This document shows positions 34,601 to 47,400 of a stretch of 64,000 nucleotides of DNA, in pieces (position 1 is the first letter of the stretch; every line of letters starts with the position of its first letter). The position numbers and the translations under genes were made by a program. This DNA is from Sclerotiophoma versabilis (lineage: Eukaryota; Ascomycota; Dothideomycetes; Pleosporales; Didymellaceae): assembly GCA_012274445.1 (NCBI GenBank), contig JAAROD010000093.1, positions 1,488,001 through 1,552,000 of the forward strand, read 5' to 3'. The notes below the pieces were generated by a model, which ran no database searches, was not told the DNA's origin, and saw only the letters and a program-made list of their open reading frames with translations.

Positions 34601-35646
34601 TGGTTCTCTGAGCAATTAGCCAAGGCAACCTCTGTTCCCTGTTTCGACTCTGAGAAGATGTCGGAGACTAAGAAAAAAAGATTGAATGAAGGCTACAAAA
34701 TCCACAGGCAGACACTTCCGCGAAATAAAAATAATATGTTAGTAATTTGCGCGTTACATGCCAAGGTTACAGGACAGTTACATAGTGGAAAGCACTGTAA
34801 AGTTCGAAAGATGGTTGCAGAGAACGAAGAGCCATTGCTTGTTCTAGGGATTTAGACGGTACGGCATAGGATAAAACATGGGTGTCTTCAGATGTCTGGT
34901 GAAGCAGCAATGGAGTGAAAGCGCGGAACCACATCAGTCAGGCGAACATATCACAAGCAGCTCAGACGTGATTGCTGTTTACCCGGGATGTTGATGTGCA
35001 GAATGAGTAGCGCAGGAAGGGACGCTGATGCCGCCTTGCATAGGATTTCCTTAATTAGCACAAGACACTTGGATTCGCCCTTATGGTTTAGGCAAATGCT
35101 GTGAACTACATGCAGCATAAAGATTGTAGTAAGAGAGGTCCAAGACATGTGGCTCATGGAGAGAACACACGGGGCCGAATTGTCGTATTGTAGTAGGCTC
35201 GCGTGCAGGTAGCAAAAAGGCAAGAAAACTGATATTTCAACGCCGCGCGAGGACAGCCAAAGAAAGGTATTGACGTCTTCTTAGTTGCAGACGCAGAGCG
35301 CGCAGACTGACCTCACTGAAACGGCACGTGCTTTCTAGCGCAGACAGGGTGCAGCGAATGAAGAGTAAGGTGTATATGACTACTCTACCAACAAAATGCG
35401 TGTATCTAATATACCATGTCTATCATGTCTGTACGCTTTCCCAAACGCCCAGAGAAAAGGGTATAGACGCCGTTCCGATGCTTTCGTAACGCCAATAAAA
35501 TGGACTTTTGATCATAGACAAGTAACGTAATCAATCGCTAAAATGCACGAAGAAGCAGGCGCAGAGGTATCGTTAAGGAGAGGTGAGTGTCGATGGAGTG
35601 TCGGTGTCTCGTGGGCGTGTGAGCGGGATATGAGCACACAGATGCT
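28699..35646. other. Long gene-poor stretch, nearly 7 kb
   Basis: The first few hundred bases should be the leader and promoter of the wall-protein gene. From about 29050 to 30300 the sequence is GC-rich, with overlapping open frames on both strands that look like composition effects. From about 31340 to 35530 it becomes AT-richer, with only short frames (the longest under 100 codons). I recognise no protein motif, tRNA or LTR pair. Possible contents are untranslated RNA, decayed genes or very old repeats, none of which I can show. Confidence 0.35.
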
Positions 35647-36348
35647 TCAGATCTTCGCCTCTCTCAAGATGCGACTGTTCTGCTGCAGGGCGAGTATTTC
35701 CCTCTGCTCCTGGAACACCTGTCGAGCGCGTTCGAGAACCATCTCAAACCCCTCCTTACCTGCCTGTGCGTTCTGCTGGAAGCGCTCGACAGTGAACTGC
35801 TCGATGCTGTTCTTGATCTTCTGCCATCCTCCACAGAATGCTGTGATCTCGGCGCGCTGAGAGAAGCTTGTCTTGTTTGACGGCGATGCCGAATGGGGTG
35901 TGTAGATGCATGTTTCGCGGACTTGGAGCAGGTCGGCCCAGGTGATGTTCATCGAGCACATGGTGAGCTTCTTGGCGTCGAGGTCAACGTAGGATGTCTC
36001 GTAGACCATGGAGGTGTCGACACCGCCGAGAATGGCGGTCACCCATTTCGGCGCGGATTGTTGGCATGTGATGAGTCGTTCTGTGCGCAACTGCAGTAGT
36101 CGTGTTAGCAAATTGTCCAGGGTGATGATTTGACACGTAGAAGTGTTGGCGACAGATGGTGGAAGCCGCGCTCGGCATGTGATTAAGTCACTCACAATTC
36201 CTGTACTGGGATCCACGGAACGGCTCAGCGTGTCGACAGCAATAACATGTGGTGTCTTTTCATTCCATGGCCCATACTTTTGCCAGTTGCTTGTCGACAC
36301 TTCCTCCCACGAGTATTCGAAATCGACCGACTGCTGAAAGTACTTCAT
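35647..36348 (-). CDS. PRELI/MSF1-domain protein (Ups-type mitochondrial lipid transfer)
   Basis: Ups/PRELI proteins sit in the mitochondrial intermembrane space and, with Mdm35/TRIAP1, carry phosphatidic acid or phosphatidylserine between membranes. Exons 36348-36196 and 36090-35647 are separated by a 105-bp intron (GTGAGT...CTGCAG); the spliced protein has 198 residues. The N-terminus MKYFQQSVDFEYSWEEVS, then SRSVDPSTGI joined to LRTERLITCQQSAPKW across the splice, then VYETSYVDLDAKKL and CSMNITWADLLQVRETCIY are the classic PRELI blocks. A C-terminal helix (FEMVLERARQVFQEQREI) follows. The intron is in frame and free of stops, so an unspliced message would still be open, but removing it restores the family block exactly. 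Which of the Ups1, Ups2 or Ups3 types it is cannot be told by eye. Confidence 0.92.
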   Translation of the reverse strand: MKYFQQSVDFEYSWEEVSTSNWQKYGPWNEKTPHVIAVDTLSRSVDPSTGIVSDLITCRARLPPSVANTSTCQIITLDNLLTRLLQLRTERLITCQQSAPKWVTAILGGVDTSMVYETSYVDLDAKKLTMCSMNITWADLLQVRETCIYTPHSASPSNKTSFSQRAEITAFCGGWQKIKNSIEQFTVERFQQNAQAGKEGFEMVLERARQVFQEQREILALQQNSRILREAKI

Positions 36349-37397
36349 CGCGAGGTCGTGTGTGTGATCGTGTGCCGTTGGGCCGGTATCGTATGAGGTA
36401 TTGTTTCCGGATGCTTCGATGCGTATTAGACGTTCAGGTCAATGAGTCACACGCGATGAGTCTCGATGGCACGAGTGTGGAGGAACTGGAGGGTAAGGGC
36501 GATTGCTGGCTTGTGAAAGGGGAGCCTTGATGAAATTCTTGAGCGCGGGCCGTGGAGCGTCTGAGCGAAAAACGGCTTCGTCGGGGACGTGCGGGTCGAT
36601 GATAAGCCGAGACTCTCGTTGGTTGCGGGATTGCCTTATGTTTGCAAAAAACAAGTAGAGAGGCGAGGTATTGTACGATGGCTACTTGAGGAGGCAGGAA
36701 AAGAAGAGAGGTGTACTTCGCAGGAGAATCTTCCAGCTGTTGAGGAATCACATCCTCTTGTGTTCCCATCTCCACAGATCATCGGCTTTAACATGCAAGT
36801 GCATTCGCGCCACACAACCCCTCGCCCAACGACGTGCCGCGGGTGCGGACAATCAGGGCTTGGAGGCTGACAGCCCAGCGAATGAGCAGCAATGCACGTG
36901 ATACCAGACAGTCCGAGTCCACCCGGTGACATTCTGTAATGATAGGCCGACGCAATATGTTGGTTGGTTGTCGGTGATCTTGCCGTGCATGTGGCCTGGG
37001 AAATCTGGAATGTCGCCCTTCGGTCCGGGGAGAGCTGTTTGTTTGGTTCCCAGTGTCTCGCGCGCAGTCCTGCACGACGTCGGCCGCTGTCGGTTAATTG
37101 AGGTTCTGGTGTCTAGCTGTTCGCACGTCGGTTGCTTGGCCACTGATCAGGAAGGGTGACTTAGCAGCAAGCTTGCACTAGAGGAAGTAAAACATTGTGA
37201 TATCGGCTATCTAATGCTTGTCTCATGTTGATGTTGACATCTATGTAACCATGGGTGTATAGTTAGTGTCATAACTTTTGTATGAAGCGCCTGAACGCCA
37301 GCCATGCAAATGCAGGTAGGTAGCAGCTTTAGATGCTCTCCCTTTCGAATATCATCTCATTTATCATCAGTCATACCTCCTCCGTCCTATTGTCCCT
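36349..37397. other. Intergenic region upstream of the PRELI gene
   Basis: Promoter of the PRELI gene plus the 3' flank of MYG1 (same strand). Overlapping small frames on both strands have no recognisable content. Confidence 0.35.
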
Positions 37398-38512
37398 CTA
37401 CAATTCCAGAGCCCTCTTGGCCATGGCAAGGGTGCCATCGAAGGTCTTGTTGCCTCCAATGAAGCCAGCGGCGTGGACGAAAACACAACCCTCAATACCC
37501 GAAACCTTGTCAAGCTCTGCATCGCGAACGCCCTTCCAGGCGTCAGGAAGGTCCTTTCGGTTTTGGAAGCCGCCGTTCTCCTTGCTAACGGCACGGATGC
37601 GCCACTTGCCCTCTGGCTTGTCCTCAGGGAAGAGAACGTACAGAACCTGCGGCGCAACACCCTGGGGAATCTGCGACTCCTTCTCGAGCGTGTACAGGTG
37701 GTCAGCCCAGGGCATGCCCTCAGACAGGACCAAGATACGGCCCTGAGGGTCGTATTGCAGACGGTTATCGTAGGCCGCCTTAACATTGTGGCGGGCTGGA
37801 AGCCATGACTGTGCGCGGTCGGTGACCTCGATCGTGAACTGCTCGCCAACGAACTGCGACGCCTTCAGGAAGCGTTGGTCTTCTCGTGCCTGCTTCTCCT
37901 CCTCTGTACTAGCGTCGCCGGTGGAGGGACCGTAGTTGTAGCGGTTGACAACACTGGCGATGCTGAAGCCGCGGTCCTCGAACTGCTTCTGGATCCCTGC
38001 CTTCTCGACGTCCTTGGGCGAGAACACGTTCACGCCATTATCGTTGGCATCGAACGCCTCGATGAAGTCGGTGTAGATTTTCTCGAAGAGGAGGTCACGG
38101 TCGGCGCCGTCTGACAGTCCAGTAATGGCTGAGATGATGTCCTTGCCGAAGTGAAGGTAGACAAGACCGGCAGAGGAGAGCTTCGTCTTGTGGCCTGGGA
38201 AGACGGTGTCGAAGCCACGCTGGTGATGGTCGTAGCGCTTTGAGTTGTCATCGTATTCACCACCAACATCGACGACAGTGTGGCATTCGGCGAGCTTGGC
38301 TGGGTCGCGGGTGCGCACGAGTTCAGCGTCAGAGTAGGTGGGGACGTTCTTCAGCATGGCAACAGCCAGAGATTCGTCGGCGTGGAAGTGGCCACTACAA
38401 TATGTCAGCATGCAAAACGCGTGCGGTTGAGCGTAAGTACATGTACCTACTTGTGCGTTCCAATCTTGACGGCGGACATGTTGATCTTTTTGGTGGGGTG
38501 CTGCTCGGACAT
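37398..38512 (-). CDS. MYG1: MYG1 family exonuclease (UPF0160)
   Basis: MYG1 is a conserved nucleus- and mitochondrion-localised 3'-5' RNA exonuclease of the DHH-like fold. Exons 38512-38451 and 38394-37398 flank a 56-bp intron (GTAGGT...TTGTAG); the spliced protein has 352 residues, typical of the family. The splice restores IGTHNGHFHADESLAVAML, the N-terminal metal-binding block, which the second exon alone lacks. Other blocks are VVDVGGEY, the DHH motif in RYDHHQRGFD, KLSSAGLVYLHFG, YTDFIEAFDANDNG, AQSWLPAR and the C-terminal CVFVHAAGFIGGN. All metal-ligand positions I know for the family appear present. Start at MSEQHPTKK; a second in-frame ATG (MSAVKIGTHN) could give a form without the first eleven residues, which may matter for dual targeting. 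Confidence 0.94.
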
Positions 38513-39274
38513 GAATCTGTGTTGTGCTAGAGTAATCCGGCTAGTTGATGGCTTGCAAATGGTTGGTGTAGTTCTAGTAGTGCGCGCAAAAGAAGATCTG
38601 AACAACGATGTCATCCAAACTAGCTGAAATGTGATTTGAGAAAGTTTCCTTACGGTGGATACAATGGTTTATCCGCAGCGAGGCTGACCTTAGCGGATCC
38701 CACGATGCGGGCGCTACGCAAATCCGGCTTGGCCTAAATCTCAGAGATCTTCACCGCACCGCAACTTGTCCTTTACCTTCTTCGCGAGAACCCGTGCGGC
38801 CGCCCTCCTGGTGCTGGCAAAGTGGGTGACGGTTCACAGCCTGGTTTTTGGAGCCCCAATTCCCTGCTTTCAGCCTCTCCGGCTTGCCCAGAATCATCCC
38901 GTGTCCTCATTGCAACATAATTATCGTGCAGCCAGCACGCGACAGTACGCACCAATAGCCAACTTCTGTGCCTGATTCCACCAACACATCCACGTAACTG
39001 CCTGCACTCTACCAGCAGCCCGCCGGCACACTTCAGCGCCTCTTCTCCTCCACCTCCTTGCGCTCTCAAAAGTTCCTCCGCCTCCCTACGTGTGCGAGCG
39101 AGCCTGCAGTGTAGCACCGCCCTATTTGCACGTGAAGATACGTCGTCCCCGCCAAGAGCTTTGGCTGCTGTAAGCACGCAGTCACACAACGTCATAACCA
39201 ACAACGCGCGACAGTAGCAGCGCTCGCTGGTCAAGCTCGTCGCTGCACGAGCTTGGCAACAACGGCGCCTGCAG
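38513..39274. promoter_or_regulatory. Divergent promoter region of MYG1 and ICE2
   Basis: 762 bp between divergent start codons. The minus-strand open frame 38773-39330 overlaps the start of the ICE2 gene and has no motif, so I treat it as chance. No specific operator recognised. Confidence 0.4.
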
Positions 39275-40702
39275 ATGTGGTTCACACGCGTTCTCTCGTC
39301 AACATTCTTCCTCGGCGCCATCGTCTTCACGATTCCATTAGCCTTCGATATCGGCGGTCGGACATGCGGACTGGCCTTCTCGCTGTCACTTAGCGTCTAC
39401 TACTTCCTCTACTCGTGTCTGCGACTAGCAACGCCGGATCGCTCACGGTTCAGATGGCTCCTCTGTAACCTGATAGCTTGGGCACAATGGCTGGCCATAC
39501 CGACACTGCTCATCTGGAGCTTAAACAAGTTTTCCATTGACGCCACGAACAACGCAGGCTGGGTTGAGCGAACATTTGGTGGCAGAAGGTCAGACTATAA
39601 GTCGATACAGGACTGGATCTTCGGATCTAAGGGGCTGTTGCAAAGCTTTTCAATTGGCGCATGGGACAAGACGCTGAGGTACAGCACACCGGCGTTCCAG
39701 ATCGCCGAGGGCTTTTGTAGTCTTTTGGTCATACAGGCTGCAGGTCAGATTACCAGATGGGTCGTGAACAGGGAGCGCGGCGACAGTTGGATGGTAAGAT
39801 GCACATGGTCTTGAACCTTTACAAATGCTAAAAAAGGTACAGATCGGCCTTCTTGTCGCATCCGCCTCGGTCATCTCCACCTCGGTTTATTTCCTTTGGC
39901 GCATCACCACCTTCCCTGAGATTAGCAACGTCGATGCTATCCTCATCGGCGCTGCCATCACCACGGCTATCTTCTTAGGTGGATGGGGCATTGCAAGTGC
40001 GCGCGGCAATCCTGTGGAGTCAGCTCTATTGGTACGTTTGGGCGCCATTGTGCATGTAGCCTGTCGCTTACATTCAAACAGTTCGCCTATGTGACCCTCT
40101 GCATCTACCAGATTTTCACCGATTACCAGCCCACGCCAGGCTCGACAGCAGCAGAGACCGCCGCACCTGAGCCAGCTCTGCCGCCTCTACCGCCCATCAT
40201 CATGGCGTCATACACGACCCTCCTTCACGCCCTGGGCTCCCTGCCCTCCATCATCCACACCGGTTTCAACTTGATGGTCGGCGCCGTTATGACCATCACG
40301 CCTTCTGTCATCATCTCACTTGCATACCGTGTTTTCGTCATGTATGCAGCAGCGCGTATCATTCCGGCCATAAGGGAAAGCGGAGCAAGAGCGTTGTCGC
40401 AAGAGCCCAGCCTAGATGACGAGGATGAGACGTCCAAGATACTTGGCTTCTTGACGTGGTTTAGTCCCAGTATCATCATCGCGGTTTACACTAGTTTGCT
40501 GATGCAGCACTTCGCAAGTGGAAATGGAACAGATGGCAGCGCGGTTACTGGCGAGTGGTGGACAAACCAAGGTGGAGACGCAGGTGGGAACATGTGGAGG
40601 TGGATCAATCTCGCTATCACTATGGGTCTCTACGCGATCGAGCTTCAAATCTCGAAAGCAGACGACGACGGCAGGCTCACCAGCCATTGGAAGACCGATT
40701 GA
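39275..40702 (+). CDS. ICE2: ICE2 family endoplasmic-reticulum membrane protein
   Basis: ICE2 in yeast supports cortical ER inheritance, ER shape and phospholipid supply. Three exons: 39275-39793, 39837-40031, 40082-40702 (introns of 43 and 50 bp) encode 444 residues. The N-terminus has a signal-anchor-like helix (VLSSTFFLGAIVFTIPLAF) followed by DIGGRTCGLAFSLSLSVYYF, the characteristic family start; then SIGAWDKTLRYSTPAFQIAEG and LLVIQAAGQITRW, followed by several further membrane helices (QIGLLVASASVISTSVYFL, ITPSVIISLAYRVFVM, PSIIIAVYTSLLM). A Pro/Ala-rich loop (PEPALPPLPP) lies between helices. A charged C-terminal tail ends the protein. Splice phases are all zero and the joined frame closes correctly. 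Length is near that of yeast Ice2. Confidence 0.87.
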
Positions 40703-41039
40703 GAATAAGAGACTGCACAACACTAAGGACCGATGTCAAACCAAAAAGGTTGAGATGAACAATAACCGACGACGAATGTAGGACACTACATAAGAGAGAA
40801 TGATAGCAACAGAAATCGAAGGGTGAACTGAGAGATAGGAAGACAATCGGGCACAAGGTTGGAAAATGCCATAAGGAGGGTCGCGGGCGTAAGAGTTAAG
40901 GCGAAACGTAACGTCCTTGGACCAAGTATAAGAGAATAAGAACGGGTTGAGTAGCCGCCACAAAAGTCCCTATAGGGAAAGAGGAAATAGCGTTTACTTG
41001 CTATTAGCATCACCACGTTGGAGCGCGCATTATCACTTT
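40703..41039. other. Intergenic, transition to AT-rich block
   Basis: 3' flank of the ICE2 gene. Composition is still normal up to about 41030 and then falls abruptly. Confidence 0.5.
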
Positions 41040-41133
41040 GCAGATACCTAATTCAAGATCCTAAATTAAACACAGATATTCTGCAATCTTCTTATTTACT
41101 AAATAGCATAGCTTCTATAATATTATAACAAAG

Positions 41134-41260
41134 TATTAAAGTTGTACTTTAGTTAAAGACTATAAGTACTAGTTCTATTAGTTCTTAGGTATAAACAGCG
41201 CGCAGTAGATTAGGTAGAGTTATTACCTAGTAAAACACTATAATAATAGAAGGTAATAAT
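41134..41260 (-). repeat. RIP-mutated LTR remnant, same family as the intact Gypsy LTR at 59305
   Basis: The segment begins TATTAAAGTTGTACTTT and can be aligned by eye, with mostly G-to-A and C-to-T changes, to the first 128 bases of the LTR at 59305-59773, which begins TGTTGAAGTTGTACTTT; the shared ends include GTTATTACCTAGTAAAACAC against GTTATTGCCTAGTGAAACAC. It stops exactly where the 206-bp LTR element starts at 41261. The remaining part of this LTR was not found beyond that element at 48398. Confidence 0.75.
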
Positions 41261-41466
41261 TATTAGGCCCTAAGGCTAGGGGCACTAAAGAAGAAGATTA
41301 TAATATAGGATAGAATAATATAGACAGCTATAGAGTTAATTAGTAGACTATAAACTATTTACTAGAGGCTAGTAAATAGGTAGGAAGAGACTATATATAT
41401 AGAGAGGTTATCCTACCTAGAGAACCTTCTAGTTCTTCTAGGCTAGAGAGCCTAAGGAGCCTAATA
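41261..41466 (-). repeat. Left (3') LTR of the RIPed Gypsy element
   Basis: 206 bp, matched along its whole length to 48192-48397; the two copies differ mainly by G/A and C/T changes, as expected after independent RIP. Confidence 0.85.
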
Positions 41467-44400
41467 TTATCCTCTTTCTATAGTTAAATATTCTAGGTAA
41501 TAGTAGACAGCCCTCTGCTAACTAGTACAGAAGCCTTATAGCCTATAATAGAATAACCTATAGTATTATAGCTCTATCTTACCTGCCTTATACTAGCTAG
41601 CTTAGAGCCTAAATATTCTCTTTTACTAGCAGAGTTATACCTGCCTTTACCTTTACTTTTACTATAGTAGTCTGCGTATAGTAGTAGTATAGGCTAGAGG
41701 TAAGGTAGTATATAAAGAGTTTCTCCCTACTATTCTAGTCTACTACTTCTATACTCTACTTCTTCTTCTAGTAAGTTTTTTAAGATTTTAAGTTTTCTTT
41801 CTAATTTCTAATAGGCTTATATTTAGGCTATTATATACTATTATAGTGTATATTAGGCTATATAGGTATATTAAGGTCTAGAAAGCCTCTTTTAGATTAT
41901 TTTAGTACTAACTAGGCTGTAGTAAGCTATTTTATGCTAAAATAAACTATTATAGCTAGTCTTATCTCTATTTATACTACTCTTATTTATTATAAACTTT
42001 ACTAATACCTCTAACTATATATATAACTACTATAGATACTTCTACTATATATATATTTATTATATTACCTTTTTTAGTAGTAGGTAGTATAGGATGGCTA
42101 GTAAGGTAGGCTGCTGTTTTCTAGATATTACTAAGAAGAATAAGAACTTATTTAAGGCCTAGCTTTTTATAGTAAGCTCTAGAGATAATATTTAGGTAAT
42201 AAGATACTAAAAATACTTCCTTACTAACTCTAACTACTTTATAGTAAGTTAGGTTACTTTAGGCTATAGTAGGCTATATTAGTGCCTTCTAATATATTCT
42301 AGCTTTCTACTAACTATTATAAGTACCTTAACACTATTTAGAACTATCTTAATAATCTTATATCTAACTTTACTACTAATAATAAGAAAGAGCTTAGTAC
42401 TGCCTAACTTACTAAGGTTTATTATCTTCTAGCTAAGAAGTTAGTAAGGTAGGTTATTCTACTCTAGTTTAGCCTCTTTTAGGTTATTATAGCATAATAC
42501 TAATTACTCTAATAGTAATTTTAAGCCTTTTACTAAGAAGCTGTATCTCTATTCTAGCGCTATTCTCCTATCTAATAAGCCTGTTACTAATATTTAGCCT
42601 AACAGCTAGAGGCGTAATAAGGCTAGCTAGTAGGCTAAGGTTAAGTCTTAGAAGTATAAGCTAGAGGCTTAGGTTGCTGCTAAGGTTGCTTCTTCTGTAA
42701 AGAAGGTTAGTTTATTCTTTTTTTAGCTATTATAGGCTATTATAGCACACTCTAATATATTATAGGCTAAAGGCGTAGTTATTAATATTAGAAAGCGTAA
42801 TCTAGAAGCTAGAGCTATAAATTTAGTAATAGAAATAGAGTAGCTAACTACTAAGAGAGATACTACTTCTAAGAGTTATAAAGGTAGGCTTATAAAGCAG
42901 ATTAATACTAAGAAGAAGAAGTATTAGAATATTCTAGCTAAGGTTACTAAATTATAGTTAAGTAGTAGATAGTTTAGGTAGTTTTATATAGTTTTTAGGT
43001 ATAGTAAGGTATTTTAGGCTATAGTAGTATATATAGGGTGTTTTAAGATACCTACTACCTCTATAGCCTCTAAATAGTTATATTCTCTCTTTCTTAGCTA
43101 TAGTATTCTATTTAGTAATATTTTAGGCTACTATAGGCTATAATAGGGTATACTAATACTAATATTTAAGTGCTATTAAATACCTAAAACCTAGTAGAAA
43201 AAAATAGTAAAGGTAACTCTAGACTTTAGTTATTAGACTTAGTAATTTTAGACTTTCTAGCTATATAGCCTAACTATCCCTCTTCTTTTTTAGAGGCTAG
43301 CCTAGCTGCCTTTTAGCTTTCTATAGGCCTTACTATCTCTTTAGAAGAATCTTTTTTCTTTTCTAGAACTATTTAAGAGTATTAAAAGAGATATTTACTC
43401 TAGGCTTCTATAAGTTCTTCTTTTCTAGGTATTAATTCTATTTAATATAATATAGCTATTATCTAGTCTTATTCTTTACTCTTTTAAGAATTTTTTCTAT
43501 ATTCTATATATTATTACTAAAAGTATAAAGTATATCTATAATTAGAGTATTTAGGTATAGTATTAATTCTATTAAGTTAAACAGCTCTAGAAGTAATATA
43601 TAAGAAACTAGGTAGATACTCTTTAGGCTAGAAAGGTTTACTTTAAATATTATTAGGCCTATTTAAGCTACTATACGCTCTAGGCCTATATATTTCTAGT
43701 CTAATTTCTGCTTTAGCCTAGTTAACTTAATATATTAGTTTAAGACTATAACTTAGTCTCCTACTCTAAAGGAGATTAGTAGCCTACTCTTATTTTAGTA
43801 TACTTCTTAATATATATTAGCTATAATTATTTTATTCTTATACTTCTTTTATAATACTAGTACTTTTATAGCTATATACTTTCTTAGAAGAGATTCTCTC
43901 TAACTAAGAGGTATACTAGGCTAGTCTATACCTCTAGAGGTTAGACTATAGTTTACTTAGAATAGTATAGTCTTAATAGTTATATAGAGGCTATTATTAT
44001 ATATAAACTCTATAATAGAGATCTATAGTACCTAATTATTTTATTCTAGAAAGTAGTAGTACCTTAGATACTATTTAAGTATTTAGTTTTACCTCTTAGT
44101 TTACCTATCTATTTTAGAATAGTAGGTAGAGGTAAGTACTCTTCTAGAATTAAGGTAGTATTAGAAGGTATTCTAGTATTTAGCATTTATTAAGAGACTT
44201 TAATCTAAGATAATATATTTTAGTACTCTATATAGTTAGATTATTTCTCTTATCTAAGCCTAAGTAAGGTTAATACTATCTTAGTTATTTTATACTAGAA
44301 TATAGTAGGCTATCTTTATTAATTAGTATACTACTACTAGTATTATATTATATACTATACTACTTAGTTTACTTAGAGAAAGCTCTATAATAAAGTCTAT

Positions 44401-47400
44401 TATAGCTTTCTTCTATAGCCTATTAGGTAGTAGTAGTAGTTAAAGTAACTTATATAGCTTATATTAGGTAGAAGTTAATCTTCTATAGAGTATATATTCC
44501 TAGTAGTACTACTTAATATTATCTTTTATACCTTTCTACTTATATTAGTACTAAAGCTTCTTAAGTATTCTTTTTATACTAAAGTAGCCTACTAGTAGGT
44601 TATTATAGTACTTTTAGAGTACTACTACCTTTTTCTTAGGTGTTAAGGAGTGTTTTATCTCTAACTAGGCTAGACTATCTCTCTATAGGTTGCTTTAACT
44701 CTTTTTAAAGTTAGAAAGTAATAGCTATACCTTTATATATACTTTCTTACTATCTTCTTCTTAAATTACCTATTATTTCTTAGAAAGTTATAAGTTAGCC
44801 TTCTAGAACTTTTAGAGAGCCTTACTTATTTTAGTTAGTAGCTTCTTAATACTAGCTAACCTTATAAGTATAGCTACTATCTAAATACTTAGGTTTCTTT
44901 TTTCTAATAGAAGGTTTTTAAAGAGTTATATAAAAGCCTTATTATACTTCTATAAGAGCTTATATACCTTAGCTATATAGTCTAGCTACTAGAATAGCCT
45001 ATCTACTAGGTTTATAGTTTCTAGTCTATAGGTTAGAATAAAGTTATATTAGCTTAATACTAAATATAATCTTACCTACTAGTAGTTTAATACCTTAGTC
45101 TCTATAAACTACTTTAGGTTTATATAGTCTATTAGGATTTTAAAATAGATTTCTTAGAGGTAATAGCACTAATACTTTAAGCTTTTTACTATTACTAGTA
45201 GTTTCTAGTTATATACCTTATAATTATACTCTACTTAGATAAGCTTATGTAAGTAGAAGTTAACTAGCCTCTATTAAGCCTTCTTATTTAGTTCTAGGCT
45301 ATACTAGCTTAGTATACCTGCAATTACTCTACTAGAGGTATCTACCTTAACTCTTATTAGCTTACCTCTTTTAAAATAGGTAAGTATTAGCACTTCTAGA
45401 AAGGCGTTCTTTAGAATTCTAAAGGCTTTCTTTACCTTTTTTAGTAGCTTTATATATTAGCTCTCCTCTTTCTTTATAGCTAAGCTACTTCTAGCCTACT
45501 CTAGCTCTTTCTTTATTAGAGTTATTAAGAAGAGAATAATTTAGCTAAAACTATAGATAAACTATATATAATAGTTTATAAAGCTAATAAATATATAAAT
45601 ATTATATATAGTTATAGGTAGTAGCTAATCTTATATTATTTTAATATATTCTAGGTTAATACTAACTCTATTAGGTAATACTATATACTCTAGGTATTTA
45701 GTATATTATATATACTATTTATACTTTAAAAGCTTTATATATAGCTTTACTTAGTATAGTCTCTCTAGAACTTTTCTAATATAGAAAATATATTTCTTTT
45801 TAGTATTAGAGAAGATTAGAATATTATCTAGGTATATGATATAGGTAATATTAACTAACTCTACTAGAGCTTTATTTATATAAGCCTAGAATTAAGTAGG
45901 TATATTAGTAAGCCTAAATAGTATTACTATATACTTAAAATAGCTATACCTATTTCTAAATATAGTTTTCTACTTATTCTCTTCCTTAATTCTAATTCTA
46001 TAGTAGGTGTTTCTAATATCTAGCTTAGTATAGACCTTTACTTAGAATAGATACTCTAGAGATTTAGTTATTAAAGGTAAAGAGTAGAAGTTCTTTACTA
46101 TAACTTTATTAAAGCCTTAGTAGTTTATATATAGCCTAAGGCTACTATCTTTCTTCTTTATAAAGAGTATAGAGGTACTTACTAGAGACTTTAAGTAGTA
46201 AATCTATTTTCTAGCTATATAATTAGTAAGGTATTTCTATAAGACTACTAATTCTGCCTTAAACAACCTATATAGAGGTTAGAAAGGTAGTATACTATTT
46301 TCTACTAGAGTAATTACTAGATTATTTAAGCTATACTTAGGTAGCTTTCTAGAGTTATCTTCTAATACTATATTAGTATAATTAGAGTACTATAGAAAAA
46401 GGTTAGCTATTTTATCTTTTTTTAGCCTACTCTAGCCTATAAAGTTAATAAGGTATATATATATATCTACTTTAGAATCTTATATAGTATATTTAACCTC
46501 TTTAGTATCTTCTATAGCTATTTTCTAGAACTTAGCTATATCTTTAGTTTTTATTCTTCTAAATTATATATATGCCTACTAGCGTAGTTAATTCTAGGCT
46601 AATATATATTAATTTAGAGTAGACTAAGGTATATCTTATACTTCTTAAGGTAAGTTATAATAAATAGTAAATTATAGGTTTCTTTTTTACTTTATAAATT
46701 TATAATAGTTATTCTTATAGTTATAGTACTATAAACTAGTATACTACTACTATTTACCTCTTTAGCTAATAGCTAAGGTAATAGGTTAACTTAAAGATCT
46801 TACTTCTTTACTACTATTATAAATAGTAGGTTTAATTAAGAACCTCTATTTATTAGTACCTCTATTAGGCCTAATAACTCTATAAAAGCCTATATAATAA
46901 GTAGGTATATTAGTTATAGGAATAGTATAGTATAAAGAGTTCTAAGATTCTTACTCTTTTTAAAGTAGAAAATATAAGTAAGAAGGTATAAATCTACTTC
47001 TTTTACTCTCTACCTTTTCTTAAGTTTAATTTTTCTTTAGGTTTCTTAGACTTATTAGAGTTTAGGTAGTTAGGTTAAATCTATTTTTAGCTATTATAGG
47101 TTAGACTTCTCTTACTTATATACTTTAGAGCTCTTAGTTTTTCTTTACTCTTTAAGCTCTTTTATATTTCTTTTAATCTCTTATAGGCCTTTTTTTCTAT
47201 AGGTTCTTAGAGTAGCTTCTTTAGTAGTAAAAAATATTTATAACATCTTCTATTTATATAAGTATTCTATAATATTTCTTAGAGTATATAAAGAGTTACC
47301 TTTAAATATTTATAGATAATAAATAAATATACTCTATTACTTAGAGGTTAAGTCTATATATATTACCTAACTCTTTTTAATAAGGCCTTATATAGTTTAA

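Noticed and set aside
35543..35860. Plus-strand frame opposite the PRELI gene
   Set aside because: Antisense shadow of a well-supported gene.
38773..39330. 185-codon minus-strand frame between MYG1 and ICE2
   Set aside because: Overlaps the ICE2 start and has Cys/Arg-rich text without family resemblance.
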